This document shows, in pieces, positions 17,080 to 25,299 of a stretch of DNA of 64,000 nucleotides. Source of the stretch: JANPPS01 sp965246925 (lineage in GTDB: Bacteria; Pseudomonadota; Alphaproteobacteria; Acetobacterales; Acetobacteraceae); contig OZ251994.1 of assembly GCA_965246925.1 (NCBI GenBank), positions 3,162,001 to 3,226,000 of the forward strand. The letters are read 5' to 3'. The translations under genes were made by a program, and so were the position numbers. Below the pieces are notes generated by a model that saw only the letters and a program-made list of their open reading frames with translations, searched no databases and was not told where the DNA came from. How positions within the stretch are numbered: the stretch's first letter is position 1; each line of letters opens with the position of its first letter.

Positions 17080-18369
17080 ATGCCAGACCTACAACCCATA
17101 AGAGGCACCAAAGACCTCATAGCCGAGGACCAGCGCCGCCACGCCCACATCGTCGCCACCGCCAAGCACATCGCCGGGCTGTTCGCCTTCGACGAATGGC
17201 AGACCCCCATCTTCGAAGACACCACCGTCTTCAGCCGCACCCTGGGCGACACCTCCGACGTCGTCACCAAGGAGATGTACACCTTTCAGGACCGCGGCGG
17301 TGACAGCGTGACCTTGAGACCGGAGGGCACCGCCGGCGTCTGCCGCGCCCTCATCACCAACGGCCTCACCCAGTCCCTGCCGCAGAAGGTGTTCTACGCC
17401 GGCCCCATGTTCCGCTACGAGCGCCCGCAGAAGGGCCGCTACCGCCAGTTTCACCAGATCGGCGCCGAGCTGATCGGCCCCGCCGAACCGCTCGCCGACG
17501 CCGAGATCATCGCGCTCGGCTGGCGCATCGTCCAGGAACTCGGCATCCATGACGGCGTCACGGTCGAGCTGAACACGCTCGGCGACCAGCCCAGCCGCAC
17601 CGCCTACCGTGAGGCCCTGGTCGAATACTTCACCGGCCACCGCGCCGCGCTCTCCCCCGACAGCCAGACACGGCTCGTCCACAACCCCATGCGCATCCTC
17701 GACAGCAAGGACCAGAACGACCGCGCCTTGATCGAGCACGCCCCGCTTATCGCCGCCTACCTGACCCCGGACGCCGCCCAATTCTATGACGGCCTGCGCC
17801 GCGCGCTGGACGCGTTCGCCATCCCCTACGTCGAGAACCCCCGCATCGTCCGCGGCCTCGACTACTATAACCATACCGCGTTCGAGTTCGTGACCGACCG
17901 CCTGGGCGCCCAAGGCACCATCCTGGCCGGCGGACGCTATGACGGCCTCATCCAGCAGATGGGCGGCCCCGCCATACCCGGCGTCGGCTGGGCCGCCGGG
18001 ATCGAGCGCCTGGCCATGCTCGCCGCCGCACCCCCGCCACCCCCCCCGGTGATCGCCGTCATCCCCATGTCGGACGAGGACACCGCGTACGCCGTAGCCG
18101 CCGCGCTGTCCCTCCGCGCCGCCGGGCTCCGCACCGACTTCGCCTACCGCGGCAACATGAAGCGCCGCATGGAACGCGCCAACAAGATCGGCGCCCACAT
18201 CGCCGTCATCCTGGGTACCGCCGAACGCGAAGGCGGCTTCGCCCAGGTCAAGGACCTCCGCGACGGCACCCAGACCCAAACCGCCATCGCAGACCTTCCC
18301 AGCACCGTAGGCCGGATCAGCGCAGCGCCATCCGCCGCCCCCACCAAGGCCATGAACCCCCGCCCATGA
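17080..18369 (+). CDS. hisS: Histidyl-tRNA synthetase
   Basis: A class II aminoacyl-tRNA synthetase of 429 residues that charges tRNA-His. Motif 1 region (RGTKDL..), motif 2 (TLRPEGTAGVCRA and GPMFRYERPQKGRYRQFHQIG), the histidine-specific VRGLDYYNHTAFEF segment and motif 3 (GVGWAAGIERLAM) are all present. The C-terminal anticodon-binding domain follows a Pro run. The ATG lies close to the end of a palindromic repeat. The stop overlaps the prfA start (ATGA). Confidence 0.97.
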   Translation: MPDLQPIRGTKDLIAEDQRRHAHIVATAKHIAGLFAFDEWQTPIFEDTTVFSRTLGDTSDVVTKEMYTFQDRGGDSVTLRPEGTAGVCRALITNGLTQSLPQKVFYAGPMFRYERPQKGRYRQFHQIGAELIGPAEPLADAEIIALGWRIVQELGIHDGVTVELNTLGDQPSRTAYREALVEYFTGHRAALSPDSQTRLVHNPMRILDSKDQNDRALIEHAPLIAAYLTPDAAQFYDGLRRALDAFAIPYVENPRIVRGLDYYNHTAFEFVTDRLGAQGTILAGGRYDGLIQQMGGPAIPGVGWAAGIERLAMLAAAPPPPPPVIAVIPMSDEDTAYAVAAALSLRAAGLRTDFAYRGNMKRRMERANKIGAHIAVILGTAEREGGFAQVKDLRDGTQTQTAIADLPSTVGRISAAPSAAPTKAMNPRP

Positions 18370-19427
18370 GCGACTCCCTGGACTACAAGCTGGACCGCAT
18401 CGTCGGCCGCGCCGCCGAACTGAACGCCATGCTGAGCGAAGGCCTCGGCGGCGACGGCTTCCAGAAAGCCAGCAAGGAACTCTCCGAGCTCGACCCCATC
18501 GTCGCCCGCATCGGCGAACTGCGCGAAGCCGAGCGCGCCCACGCCGACGCCGAACTCATGCTCGCCGACCCCGAGATGAGATCGCTCGCCGAAGCCGAGC
18601 TCTATGACCTGAAGGACCGCCTCCCCGCGCTCCGCCACGAGATCCGCCTGGCCCTGCTGCCCAGGGACGAAGCCGACGCCCGCTCCGCCATCCTCGAGAT
18701 CCGCCCGGCCGCCGGCGGTGACGAGGCCGGCCTGTTCGCCGCCGAGCTGTTCACGATGTATCAAAAATACTCGGAATCGAAGGGCTGGAAGGTGGAGGTG
18801 CTGGAATACGCCAACACCGAGGCCGGCGGCATCAAGGAAGGTGTCGCCGAAATCACCGGCCGCAACGTGTTCGCCCGCCTCAAATACGAGAGCGGCGTCC
18901 ACCGCGTGCAGCGCGTCCCCGCCACCGAAAGCCAGGGCCGCATCCACACCTCCACCGTCACCGTCGCCGTCCTGCCCGAGGCCGAGGAGGTCGACGTCGA
19001 GGTCAACGAGACCGACCTCCGGATCGACGTCTATCGCGCCTCCGGCGCCGGCGGCCAGCACGTGAACAAGACCGAGAGCGCCGTCCGCATCACCCATATC
19101 CCCTCGGGCGTCGTCGTCGCCATGCAGGAGGAGCGCAGCCAGCACAAGAACCGCGCCAAGGCCATGAAGATCCTCCGCGCCAAACTGTATGAAGCGCAAC
19201 GCTCGAGCCTCGCCAGCACCCGCGCCGCCGACCGCAAGAGCCAGGTCGGCACCGGCGACCGCAGCGAGCGCATCCGCACCTACAACTTCCCCCAGGGCCG
19301 CGTGAGCGATCACCGGGTCGAGCTGACGCTGCACAAGATCGACCGCATCATGCAGGGGGACCTCGACGAGATCGTGGACCGCCTTACCGCCGAAGACCAG
19401 GCGGCCAGGCTCGCCGCGCAGGAGTGA
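18366..19427 (+). CDS. prfA: Peptide chain release factor 1
   Basis: RF1 reads UAA and UAG stop codons and triggers peptide release. At 353 residues it has the normal length. The catalytic GGQ is in ASGAGGQHVNKTESAVRITH, whose glutamine is the target of the PrmC methyltransferase encoded next. The HIPSGVVVAMQEERSQHKNRAKAMK block is characteristic of class I release factors. Start and stop both overlap neighbours (ATGA with hisS, GTGA with prmC), so hisS-prfA-prmC behaves as one translational unit. Confidence 0.97.
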   Translation: MSDSLDYKLDRIVGRAAELNAMLSEGLGGDGFQKASKELSELDPIVARIGELREAERAHADAELMLADPEMRSLAEAELYDLKDRLPALRHEIRLALLPRDEADARSAILEIRPAAGGDEAGLFAAELFTMYQKYSESKGWKVEVLEYANTEAGGIKEGVAEITGRNVFARLKYESGVHRVQRVPATESQGRIHTSTVTVAVLPEAEEVDVEVNETDLRIDVYRASGAGGQHVNKTESAVRITHIPSGVVVAMQEERSQHKNRAKAMKILRAKLYEAQRSSLASTRAADRKSQVGTGDRSERIRTYNFPQGRVSDHRVELTLHKIDRIMQGDLDEIVDRLTAEDQAARLAAQE

Positions 19428-20242
19428 CCGTCCGTGAGGCCCTGATCCACGGTGCCGCGCGGCTGCAGATCGCCGGCGTCGATCAGCCCCGCCTCGATGC
19501 CCGCCTGTTGCTGGCCCACGCCGCCCGCCTGGATCAGAACGCCCTGTTGCGGGACCCCCACGCCACTATCGACCGTCCGGTCTTCGACGCCCTCCTCGCC
19601 CGGCGCGCCGCCCGCGAACCGCTCGCCCTCATCACCGGCACCCAGGAGTTCTGGAGCCTCCCCTTCGCCGTCTCCCCGGCCACCCTGGTGCCCCGCGCCG
19701 ATACCGAAACCCTGATCGAGGCCGCCCTCGAGCATGGCGGCCCCGTCCGCCGCATCCTCGACCTCGGCACCGGCACCGGCTGCCTTTTGCTAGCCGCCTT
19801 GACGGAGTGGCCAGACGCCTGGGGCCTCGGCACCGATCTCGCCCCCGAAGCCGCCGCCCTGGCCCAGCGCAACGCCGACACGCTAGGCCTAGCTGGCCGG
19901 GCAAGCTTCCTCTGCGGCTCCTGGGCCAGCGCGCTGGACGGCCGCTTCGACCTGATACTGGCCAACCCGCCCTATCTGCGCACCGAAGAACTGGCCAGTC
20001 TCGCCCCAGAACTGTCCTACGAACCTAGCAGGGCCCTAGACGGCGGCTCCGACGGGCTACGCGACTACCGCACCTTGCTAGCCGAAGCACCCCGGCTACT
20101 AACGCCCGAGGGCGTGATGATTTTGGAATTGGGCCAAGGCCAGGCCAAAGCCGTCACCGCAGCGGCCACCCGTTATGAACTCAAAGCCGCTACGAAAGCC
20201 GACCTATCCGGCATTTCCCGCGCTCTGATCCTAACGCTGTAG
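19424..20242 (+). CDS. prmC: Release factor glutamine methyltransferase PrmC
   Basis: An SAM-dependent N5-glutamine methyltransferase that modifies the GGQ glutamine of release factors. It has 272 residues, with a helical N-terminal recognition domain and a Rossmann domain carrying ILDLGTGTGCLLLA (SAM) and LILANPPYL (NPPY catalytic motif). The EPSRALDGGSDGLRDYR block is family-specific. GTG is the start, overlapping the stop of its substrate gene prfA. Confidence 0.95.
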   Translation: MTVREALIHGAARLQIAGVDQPRLDARLLLAHAARLDQNALLRDPHATIDRPVFDALLARRAAREPLALITGTQEFWSLPFAVSPATLVPRADTETLIEAALEHGGPVRRILDLGTGTGCLLLAALTEWPDAWGLGTDLAPEAAALAQRNADTLGLAGRASFLCGSWASALDGRFDLILANPPYLRTEELASLAPELSYEPSRALDGGSDGLRDYRTLLAEAPRLLTPEGVMILELGQGQAKAVTAAATRYELKAATKADLSGISRALILTL

Positions 20243-20305
20243 AGATACTATCATCGCACGCCCCCGGACGACCCGTTTGCGGCGGGCTGCGAATGGGCGT
20301 GGCGA

Positions 20306-20441
20306 CGTCAACCCTATGACGATTAGACCGACATCGCTCTGACTGGAATCGCTCTTGCGATCCAGGCAGGGCGATGAATTCGGTCGCCCAAACAAAAATC
20401 TAGACCGCCGCCCTGACACAGTCAGGGCGATAGCGGTCTAG
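20306..20441 (+). promoter_or_regulatory. Structured leader with four consecutive hairpins upstream of gntK
   Basis: Four stems follow one another in the 246-base gap between prmC and gntK. They are CGTCA/TGACG (20306-20321), ATCGC/GCGAT (20348-20361), GGGCGA/TCGCCC (20369-20389), and a 17-base-pair stem (20400-20441, arms CTAGACCGC+CGCCCTGA and TCAGGGCG+GCGGTCTAG with a three-base bulge). TAGACCG also occurs at 20324-20330, so the last arm could pair with either copy. None is followed by a T-run, so ordinary intrinsic termination is unlikely. It may be an attenuator, a small RNA or a mobile repeat. Confidence 0.6.
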
Positions 20442-20488
20442 TGCGCATGGGGGGTGTTCGTTTCGTGGACTTAGGCTAGCGTGGCGAC

Positions 20489-20995
20489 ATGGGAATGCCT
20501 GCGGTGCTGGTCGTGATGGGGGTGTCCGGGTCTGGTAAGACGACCGTGGCGGCGTTGCTGGCCGGGCGGCTGGGGTGGGATTTTGAGGATGGGGACGATT
20601 TCCACCCGCCCGCCAACGTGGCCAAGATGCATGGCGGCACGCCGCTGACGGATGACGACCGCTGGCCGTGGCTGGGTGCGATCGCCGCTTGGATCGATGC
20701 GACGCGGACGGCCGGGCAGCATGGGGTGGTGGCGTGCTCGGCGTTGCGCCAGGCCTACCGGGAGGTGCTGATCACCGGGCCGGATGTGCGGCTGGTCTAT
20801 CTGAAGGGTAGCCGGGAACTGATCGGGCAGCGGCAAGCCGCGCGGCACAATCACTTCATGCCGGCCAAGCTGATCGATAGCCAGTTTGCCACGCTGGAAG
20901 AGCCTGGGCCGGACGAGCGCCCGCTGGTGACCTCGGTCGAGCCGCGTCCGGCGCAGATCGTGGACGACATCGTCCGCCAGCTGCAGGCGCTGTGA
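20489..20995 (+). CDS. gntK: Gluconokinase
   Basis: A P-loop kinase of 168 residues that phosphorylates gluconate to 6-phosphogluconate, feeding the Entner-Doudoroff or pentose phosphate routes. Walker A is GVSGSGKTT near the N-terminus. The GntK signature DGDDFHPPANVAKMHGGTPLTDDDRWPWL follows, and later the CSALRQAYRE and HFMPAKLIDSQFATLE blocks. The ATG at 20498 could be used instead of 20489; neither has an obvious Shine-Dalgarno. The stop overlaps rpiA, and the neighbours are all sugar-phosphate genes. Confidence 0.95.
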   Translation: MGMPAVLVVMGVSGSGKTTVAALLAGRLGWDFEDGDDFHPPANVAKMHGGTPLTDDDRWPWLGAIAAWIDATRTAGQHGVVACSALRQAYREVLITGPDVRLVYLKGSRELIGQRQAARHNHFMPAKLIDSQFATLEEPGPDERPLVTSVEPRPAQIVDDIVRQLQAL

Positions 20996-21672
20996 TGGAT
21001 CAGGACACGCTGAAGCAACAGGCGGCGGATGCGGCGGTGGCGGCGGTCGAGGACGGCATGGTGCTGGGCCTGGGCACCGGCAGCACGGCTGCGCTGGCGG
21101 TCGTGGCGCTCGGCGCGCGGGTCCGCCAGGGCCTCCGCGTCATCGGCATCCCCACGTCCGAGCGCACGCGGGCGCAGGCGAAGGGCCTCGGTATCCCGCT
21201 CACCACGCTCGCCGATCACCCGGCGATCGACCTTACCATCGATGGGGCGGACGAGGTGCACACCGCCACGCTCGACCTGATCAAGGGCCTGGGCGGCGCG
21301 CTGCTGCGGGAGAAGATCGTCGCGGCGGCGAGCCGGCGGATGATCGTGATCGTCGATGAAAGCAAGCTGGTGCCGCGGCTGGGCGGCGTGCGCCTGCCGG
21401 TGGAGGTGGTGGCGTTCGGCTGGGAGAGCACGGCGGTCCGGGTGCGGGCGCTGGGGATCGACGCGGTGCCGCGGATGGTGGACGGGTCGCTATACCGGAC
21501 CGACGGCGGCAACATGATCCTGGACTGCCAGCAACCCATTCCGAATCCCGCCCTGCTGGCGACACAGTTGAAGGCCATTACCGGCGTGGTGGAAACCGGC
21601 CTGTTCATCGGCATGGCTACCCGCATCATCGCCGGCACACCAGCCGGACCGCGTATCTTGGAGCGTTCATGA
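20995..21672 (+). CDS. rpiA: Ribose-5-phosphate isomerase A
   Basis: Interconverts ribose-5-phosphate and ribulose-5-phosphate. Its 225 residues fit RpiA. Family blocks are GLGTGSTA (phosphate binding), GIPTSERT, DLTIDGADEV (catalytic Asp region), KGLGGALLREKIVA and DESKLVPRLG. ATG 20995 shares its first base with the gntK stop (TGATG); GTG 20992 is an alternative. The end overlaps the next gene by ATGA, consistent with one carbohydrate operon. Confidence 0.96.
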   Translation: MDQDTLKQQAADAAVAAVEDGMVLGLGTGSTAALAVVALGARVRQGLRVIGIPTSERTRAQAKGLGIPLTTLADHPAIDLTIDGADEVHTATLDLIKGLGGALLREKIVAAASRRMIVIVDESKLVPRLGGVRLPVEVVAFGWESTAVRVRALGIDAVPRMVDGSLYRTDGGNMILDCQQPIPNPALLATQLKAITGVVETGLFIGMATRIIAGTPAGPRILERS

Positions 21673-22472
21673 CCGCCGATCCTACCGATCCGACCAAGCC
21701 CGACCTGCTGCCCCAGGACCTGCCCACCACCGAGCGCCCGTCCGGCAAGTTGACGCTGGCGATCGACATCGGCGGCACCGGGCTGAAGGCCGGGCTGCTG
21801 GATGAGGCCGGGCGGCTGGTGGGGGAGCGGGCGCGGGTGGCGACGCCGCATCCCTCGACCCCGGGGGCGGTGGTGCCCAAGCTGGCCGAATTGGCGCAGC
21901 AGCTACCGGGATATGACCGGATCTCGGTCGGCTTCCCGGGCGTGGTGCAAAGGGGCGTGGTCAAGACCGCGCCCAATCTGGGCACCAAGGCCTGGGCGTC
22001 GTTCAACCTCGCGGGCGTGCTGGAGGCGCAGCTGAACCGCCCGGTGCGGATGCTGAACGACGCGACGGTGCAGGGGCTGGGCGTGATCGCCGGGCAGGGG
22101 CTGGAATGCGTGATCACGCTAGGCACCGGGTTCGGCTTCGCCCTGTATCAGGACGGCCGCCTCGCGCCGCACCTGGAAATGAGCCAGCACGTGATCCGGC
22201 ATGACATGAGTTATGACGAGTATGTGGGCGTTGACGCGCTCAAACGGGTAGGGAAGCGCCGCTGGAGGAAGCGGGTTGGACGCGTGTTGCATCAGCTGCA
22301 GGTCGTGATCAATTTCGATACGCTGTTCATCGGCGGCGGTGACGCGCGGCTGATCGACTTCGTGCTGCCAGCCAACGTGCAAATCGTCTCGAACGACGCG
22401 GGGATCACCGGCGGCGTGAAGCTGTGGGACGCGACGCTGGACGACGCGTTCCGCCCGGACCCCGCCGCCTGA
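21669..22472 (+). CDS. ppgK: ROK-family sugar kinase, similar to polyphosphate glucokinase
   Basis: A 267-residue actin-fold kinase. The phosphate-1 loop AIDIGGTGLKAGLLD, the FPGVVQRGVVKTAPNLGTKAW segment and LNDATVQGLG resemble polyphosphate/ATP glucokinases; phosphate-2 is ITLGTGFGFALYQDG. The region that normally reads ELGH, carrying catalytic/zinc-adjacent residues, is here EMSQHV followed by an unusual basic stretch (RVGKRRWRKRVGRVL). An N-terminal tail of about 25 residues precedes the domain. Position beside gntK and rpiA supports hexose phosphorylation; phosphate donor and sugar are not certain. Confidence 0.8.
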   Translation: MTADPTDPTKPDLLPQDLPTTERPSGKLTLAIDIGGTGLKAGLLDEAGRLVGERARVATPHPSTPGAVVPKLAELAQQLPGYDRISVGFPGVVQRGVVKTAPNLGTKAWASFNLAGVLEAQLNRPVRMLNDATVQGLGVIAGQGLECVITLGTGFGFALYQDGRLAPHLEMSQHVIRHDMSYDEYVGVDALKRVGKRRWRKRVGRVLHQLQVVINFDTLFIGGGDARLIDFVLPANVQIVSNDAGITGGVKLWDATLDDAFRPDPAA

Positions 22473-23050
22473 CGGTCTTCCACCTGATCCGCCACGCCGC
22501 GCACGGGCTGTTGGGCCACACGCTGGTGGGTCGGATGCCCGGGGTTCTATTGAGTGACGAAGGCCAGACGCAGGCGGCCCGGCTGGCGGAGGCCATGTCC
22601 GGCCGGCGCCTCGCAGCGGTGATCTCGAGCCCGCTGGAGCGTGCGCAGCAGACGGCGGCCGCGCTGGCGGCGCGGCAGGGCCTCATGGTGCAGACCGACC
22701 CGGCGCTCGACGAGGCTGATTTCGGTGCCTGGTCCGGCCGCCGCTTCACCGACCTGGCGGGCCCGGAATGGGAAGCGTGGAACAGCGCGCGCGGCCTGGC
22801 TCCGGCCCCGGGCGGGGAGACGATGCTGGCCGTGCAGGCCCGCGCGGTCGCCGCGCTGCATCGTTGGGCCGCGCTCCACCGGGACGGCGACGTGGCGCTG
22901 GTGAGCCACCAGGATGTGCTGAAGTCCATACTGGCCCAGGTGCTGGGAATGCCGCTCGACCTACTGCACCGCTTCGACCTTACGCCGGCCAGCCGTTCGG
23001 TGGTGGTGTGGGGTGAGGGGTGGGCGCGGGTCGACTCGCTCAACGGCTGA
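22424..23050 (+). CDS. Histidine phosphatase family protein (phosphoglycerate-mutase-like)
   Basis: A branch 1 histidine phosphatase of about 208 residues. The catalytic RHA motif is in FHLIRHAAHGLLGHTL, followed by the LSDEGQTQAARLA and SSPLERAQQTA blocks, an acid in DEADFGAWSG, and the second catalytic His in VALVSHQDVL. The only standard upstream start is GTG 22424, giving a 49-base overlap with the previous gene. A CTG at 22469 overlapping its stop (CTGA) would start nearer the conserved region. Substrate is unknown; the context suggests a sugar phosphate. Its 3' end overlaps the convergent LysR gene by eleven bases. Confidence 0.85.
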   Translation: MGRDAGRRVPPGPRRLTVFHLIRHAAHGLLGHTLVGRMPGVLLSDEGQTQAARLAEAMSGRRLAAVISSPLERAQQTAAALAARQGLMVQTDPALDEADFGAWSGRRFTDLAGPEWEAWNSARGLAPAPGGETMLAVQARAVAALHRWAALHRDGDVALVSHQDVLKSILAQVLGMPLDLLHRFDLTPASRSVVVWGEGWARVDSLNG

Positions 23051-23987
23051 CGGTTTCGCAAACCTCCTTCTGGCCGGCTTCACCCTCGATCAAGGCGCGG
23101 TCCGCGCCGATGCCGTCCGCGACCACGGCGAAGAACGCCCGGACCCGGGCGGTCTTGCGGAGGTCCGTGTGCGTCACGATCCACATCTCGCTCCGCAAGA
23201 CGTCCACCGGCTGCGGCAACGCGCGCATCAGGTCCGGCTCCGGATCGCCCAGGTAGCACGGTAGGACGGCGAGGCCGATGCCGGCGCGGGCGGCGACGAA
23301 CTGGTTGACTAGGCTGCTGGTGCGGAACACGAAGGCGGCATCGGGCACCGTGGCCGTAAGCCAGCTCGCGGCGCCGATGTCCCGGGCCCCGTCCTCCCAG
23401 CCGATCATGGGATAGTCCTCCAGCACGTTCGCCGTCTCGGGCTGACCCAACTCCATCAGCAACGTCCGCGCGCCATAGACACCCCACGCCACCTCCGCCA
23501 GCTTGCGGCCCCATAGATCGCTTTCGCGCGGGCGCATCGGACGCAGCGCCACGTCCGCCTCGCGCCGGGACAGGCTCAGCACACGGTTGTCGATCGCCAA
23601 CTCGATCACGACGCCGGGGTGTTGGCGGCGGAAGGCGCCGATGTGCCGGGTCAGCAGGCGGTAGGCCAGCGTCTCCGACGAGGTCACCCGCAGGCGGCCG
23701 ACGAGCCGCGCGTCCCGGCCGGCCATCTCCCGCGATAGGCCCAGCACCTCATCCTCGATGCGCTCGGCGGCCGCGACGATCCGCTGCCCGGCGTCGGTCG
23801 GAAGGTAGGCGCCGCCGGGCAGCCGCTCGAACACGCAGAGGCCGAGGCGGGTCTCGATCGCCTGGAGGCGGCGGAACACGGTCGAGTGGTCGATGCCGAG
23901 CGGCTTGGCCGCACCGGTCAAGCTGCGCGCCCGGGCGACCGCCAGCAGGAGGCGGAAATCGTTCCAGTCGGCTGGACCGGTTTGCAT
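23040..23987 (-). CDS. LysR-family transcriptional regulator
   Basis: A 315-residue LysR protein. The N-terminal winged helix-turn-helix (DFRLLLAVARARSLTGAAKPLGIDHSTVFRRLQAIETRLGLCVFERLPGG split over residues 10-60) is followed by a periplasmic-binding-protein-like effector domain. HSTVFRR replaces the more common QPAVSR recognition helix, as in a subgroup of LysR proteins. The start at 23987 has AGGGAG ten bases upstream; ATG 24023 is possible. It is divergent from the DoxX and GST genes over a gap of about 100 bases, so these are its likely targets. Confidence 0.9.
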   Translation of the reverse strand: MQTGPADWNDFRLLLAVARARSLTGAAKPLGIDHSTVFRRLQAIETRLGLCVFERLPGGAYLPTDAGQRIVAAAERIEDEVLGLSREMAGRDARLVGRLRVTSSETLAYRLLTRHIGAFRRQHPGVVIELAIDNRVLSLSRREADVALRPMRPRESDLWGRKLAEVAWGVYGARTLLMELGQPETANVLEDYPMIGWEDGARDIGAASWLTATVPDAAFVFRTSSLVNQFVAARAGIGLAVLPCYLGDPEPDLMRALPQPVDVLRSEMWIVTHTDLRKTARVRAFFAVVADGIGADRALIEGEAGQKEVCETVSR

Positions 23988-24089
23988 GCACGCAAGCTCC
24001 CTTTGCAAAAACCCAAGCACCATTGCGCGAACGAAAGTCTATCTTCTGATCAGTCCGGTCAATACCGGTTCATGAACGGAGAGCCTCCC

Positions 24090-24542
24090 ATGCTTACCCA
24101 AGATCAACCGGCCCCGGCAGCCTATGGCGTGACCTTGCTGCGCGTGACACTGGGCGTCATGTTTCTGGCGCATAGCGTGCTGCTGAAGCTGCTCACCTAC
24201 GGGCTGCCCGGCACCACCGCGTTCTTCACCAGCGTCGGCCTGCCCGGCTGGCTGGCCTATCTTACGATCGTGGGTGAGGTGGTGGGCGGCGCGCTGCTGG
24301 TGCTGGGCGTGCAGGCACGCTGGGTGGCGCTCGCGCTGTCGCCCGTGCTGCTTGGCGCGCTGTTTGCCGTGCACCTGCCGAACGGCTGGGTGTTCACCAA
24401 TCCGGGCGGGGGCTGGGAATACCCGGCGTATCTGTTCGTGCTCTGCATCGCGCAGGCATTGCTGGGTGACGGCGCGCTGGCGCTCTACCCGTCCCGCGCC
24501 TTGACGGCGTTCACCCCCGCGACCGCCCAGCCCGCCCGGTAG
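24090..24542 (+). CDS. DoxX family membrane protein
   Basis: A 150-residue integral membrane protein with four predicted helices and the DoxX pattern: TLLRVTLGVMFLAHSVLLKL at the start, GEVVGGALLVLG in the middle, and an HLPNGWVFTNPGGGWEYPAYLFVLCIAQALLGDGALAL end. Family members are linked to thiosulfate oxidation or redox stress but mostly uncharacterised. ATG 24090 has GGAGAG upstream; ATG 24072 is an alternative. A GST gene follows after 14 bases, and a divergent LysR gene suggests regulation. Confidence 0.88.
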   Translation: MLTQDQPAPAAYGVTLLRVTLGVMFLAHSVLLKLLTYGLPGTTAFFTSVGLPGWLAYLTIVGEVVGGALLVLGVQARWVALALSPVLLGALFAVHLPNGWVFTNPGGGWEYPAYLFVLCIAQALLGDGALALYPSRALTAFTPATAQPAR

Positions 24543-24556
24543 AGGAGAGCTCCATT

Positions 24557-25228
24557 ATGCTTACCCTCGTCAGCCACAACTTGTGCCCCTACGTTCAGCG
24601 CGCCGCGATCGCGCTGGCCGAGAAGGCTGTGCCCTTCGACCGCTTGGACATCGATTTGGCAAACAAGCCAGACTGGTTCCGGGCCATCTCGCCCCTCGGC
24701 AAAGTACCCCTGTTGCGGGTGCCTAGAGCGGACGGCACGGAAGCGGTCTTGTTCGAAAGCCACGTCATTTGCGAATGGATCGAGGATACGCAGCCCGGAC
24801 CGGGACTGCACCCATCCGACGCGCTTGAGCGGGCGCAGCATCGCGCCTGGATGGAGTTCGGCTCGGCAGTGCTGACCGACATCTGGAGCTTAGAGACCAC
24901 GCAGGACCGGGCTGTGTTCCAAGCCAAGCGCGCGGCCATAACGGCCAAGTTCGGCGTTCTGGAGGGCGCGATAGGCGATGGTCCATACTTCGCTGGCGCG
25001 CGGTTCAGCTTGGTGGATGCTGTATTTGGTCCGGTGTTCCGTTATTTCGACGTTTTCGACACAATCGGCGATTTGGGAGTGCTTCGTGGCAATCCGAAGG
25101 TTTCAGCCTGGCGTCGCGCATTGTCGAACCGGCCCAGTGTCTTGAACGCCGCTGCGCCAGATTATCCAGAGTTACTGCACGCTTTCCTTGTGCGCCACGA
25201 CGCATTCCTTTTGAAAGGAGAATGGTAA
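24557..25228 (+). CDS. Glutathione S-transferase
   Basis: A 223-residue GST with a thioredoxin-fold N-domain and a helical C-domain. The N-terminal CPYVQR gives a cysteine near the usual catalytic position, as in omega-type enzymes. ISPLGKVPLLRV supplies the cis-Pro and FESHVICEWIED the glutathione gamma-glutamyl contact (E-S-x-x-I). FSLVDAVFGPVFRY is the C-domain N-capping box. GAGGAGAG upstream acts as Shine-Dalgarno. It is probably co-transcribed with the DoxX gene. Confidence 0.92.
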   Translation: MLTLVSHNLCPYVQRAAIALAEKAVPFDRLDIDLANKPDWFRAISPLGKVPLLRVPRADGTEAVLFESHVICEWIEDTQPGPGLHPSDALERAQHRAWMEFGSAVLTDIWSLETTQDRAVFQAKRAAITAKFGVLEGAIGDGPYFAGARFSLVDAVFGPVFRYFDVFDTIGDLGVLRGNPKVSAWRRALSNRPSVLNAAAPDYPELLHAFLVRHDAFLLKGEW

Positions 25229-25299
25229 GATAGGCGGCCTCGTTATGACGTTACTTGGCCTGCTTCCTTGGCCATTTGGTCTCGGGTATAGAGAGGGCC

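Noticed and set aside
18010..18050. A run of C residues in hisS that might promote frameshifting
   Set aside because: The frame is intact on both sides and the Pro run is a linker before the anticodon domain.
23004..23034. GTGTGGGGTGAGGGGTGGG as a fifth copy of the palindromic repeat
   Set aside because: Only the G-rich tail is similar; no complementary left arm is present and it lies in conserved histidine phosphatase coding sequence.
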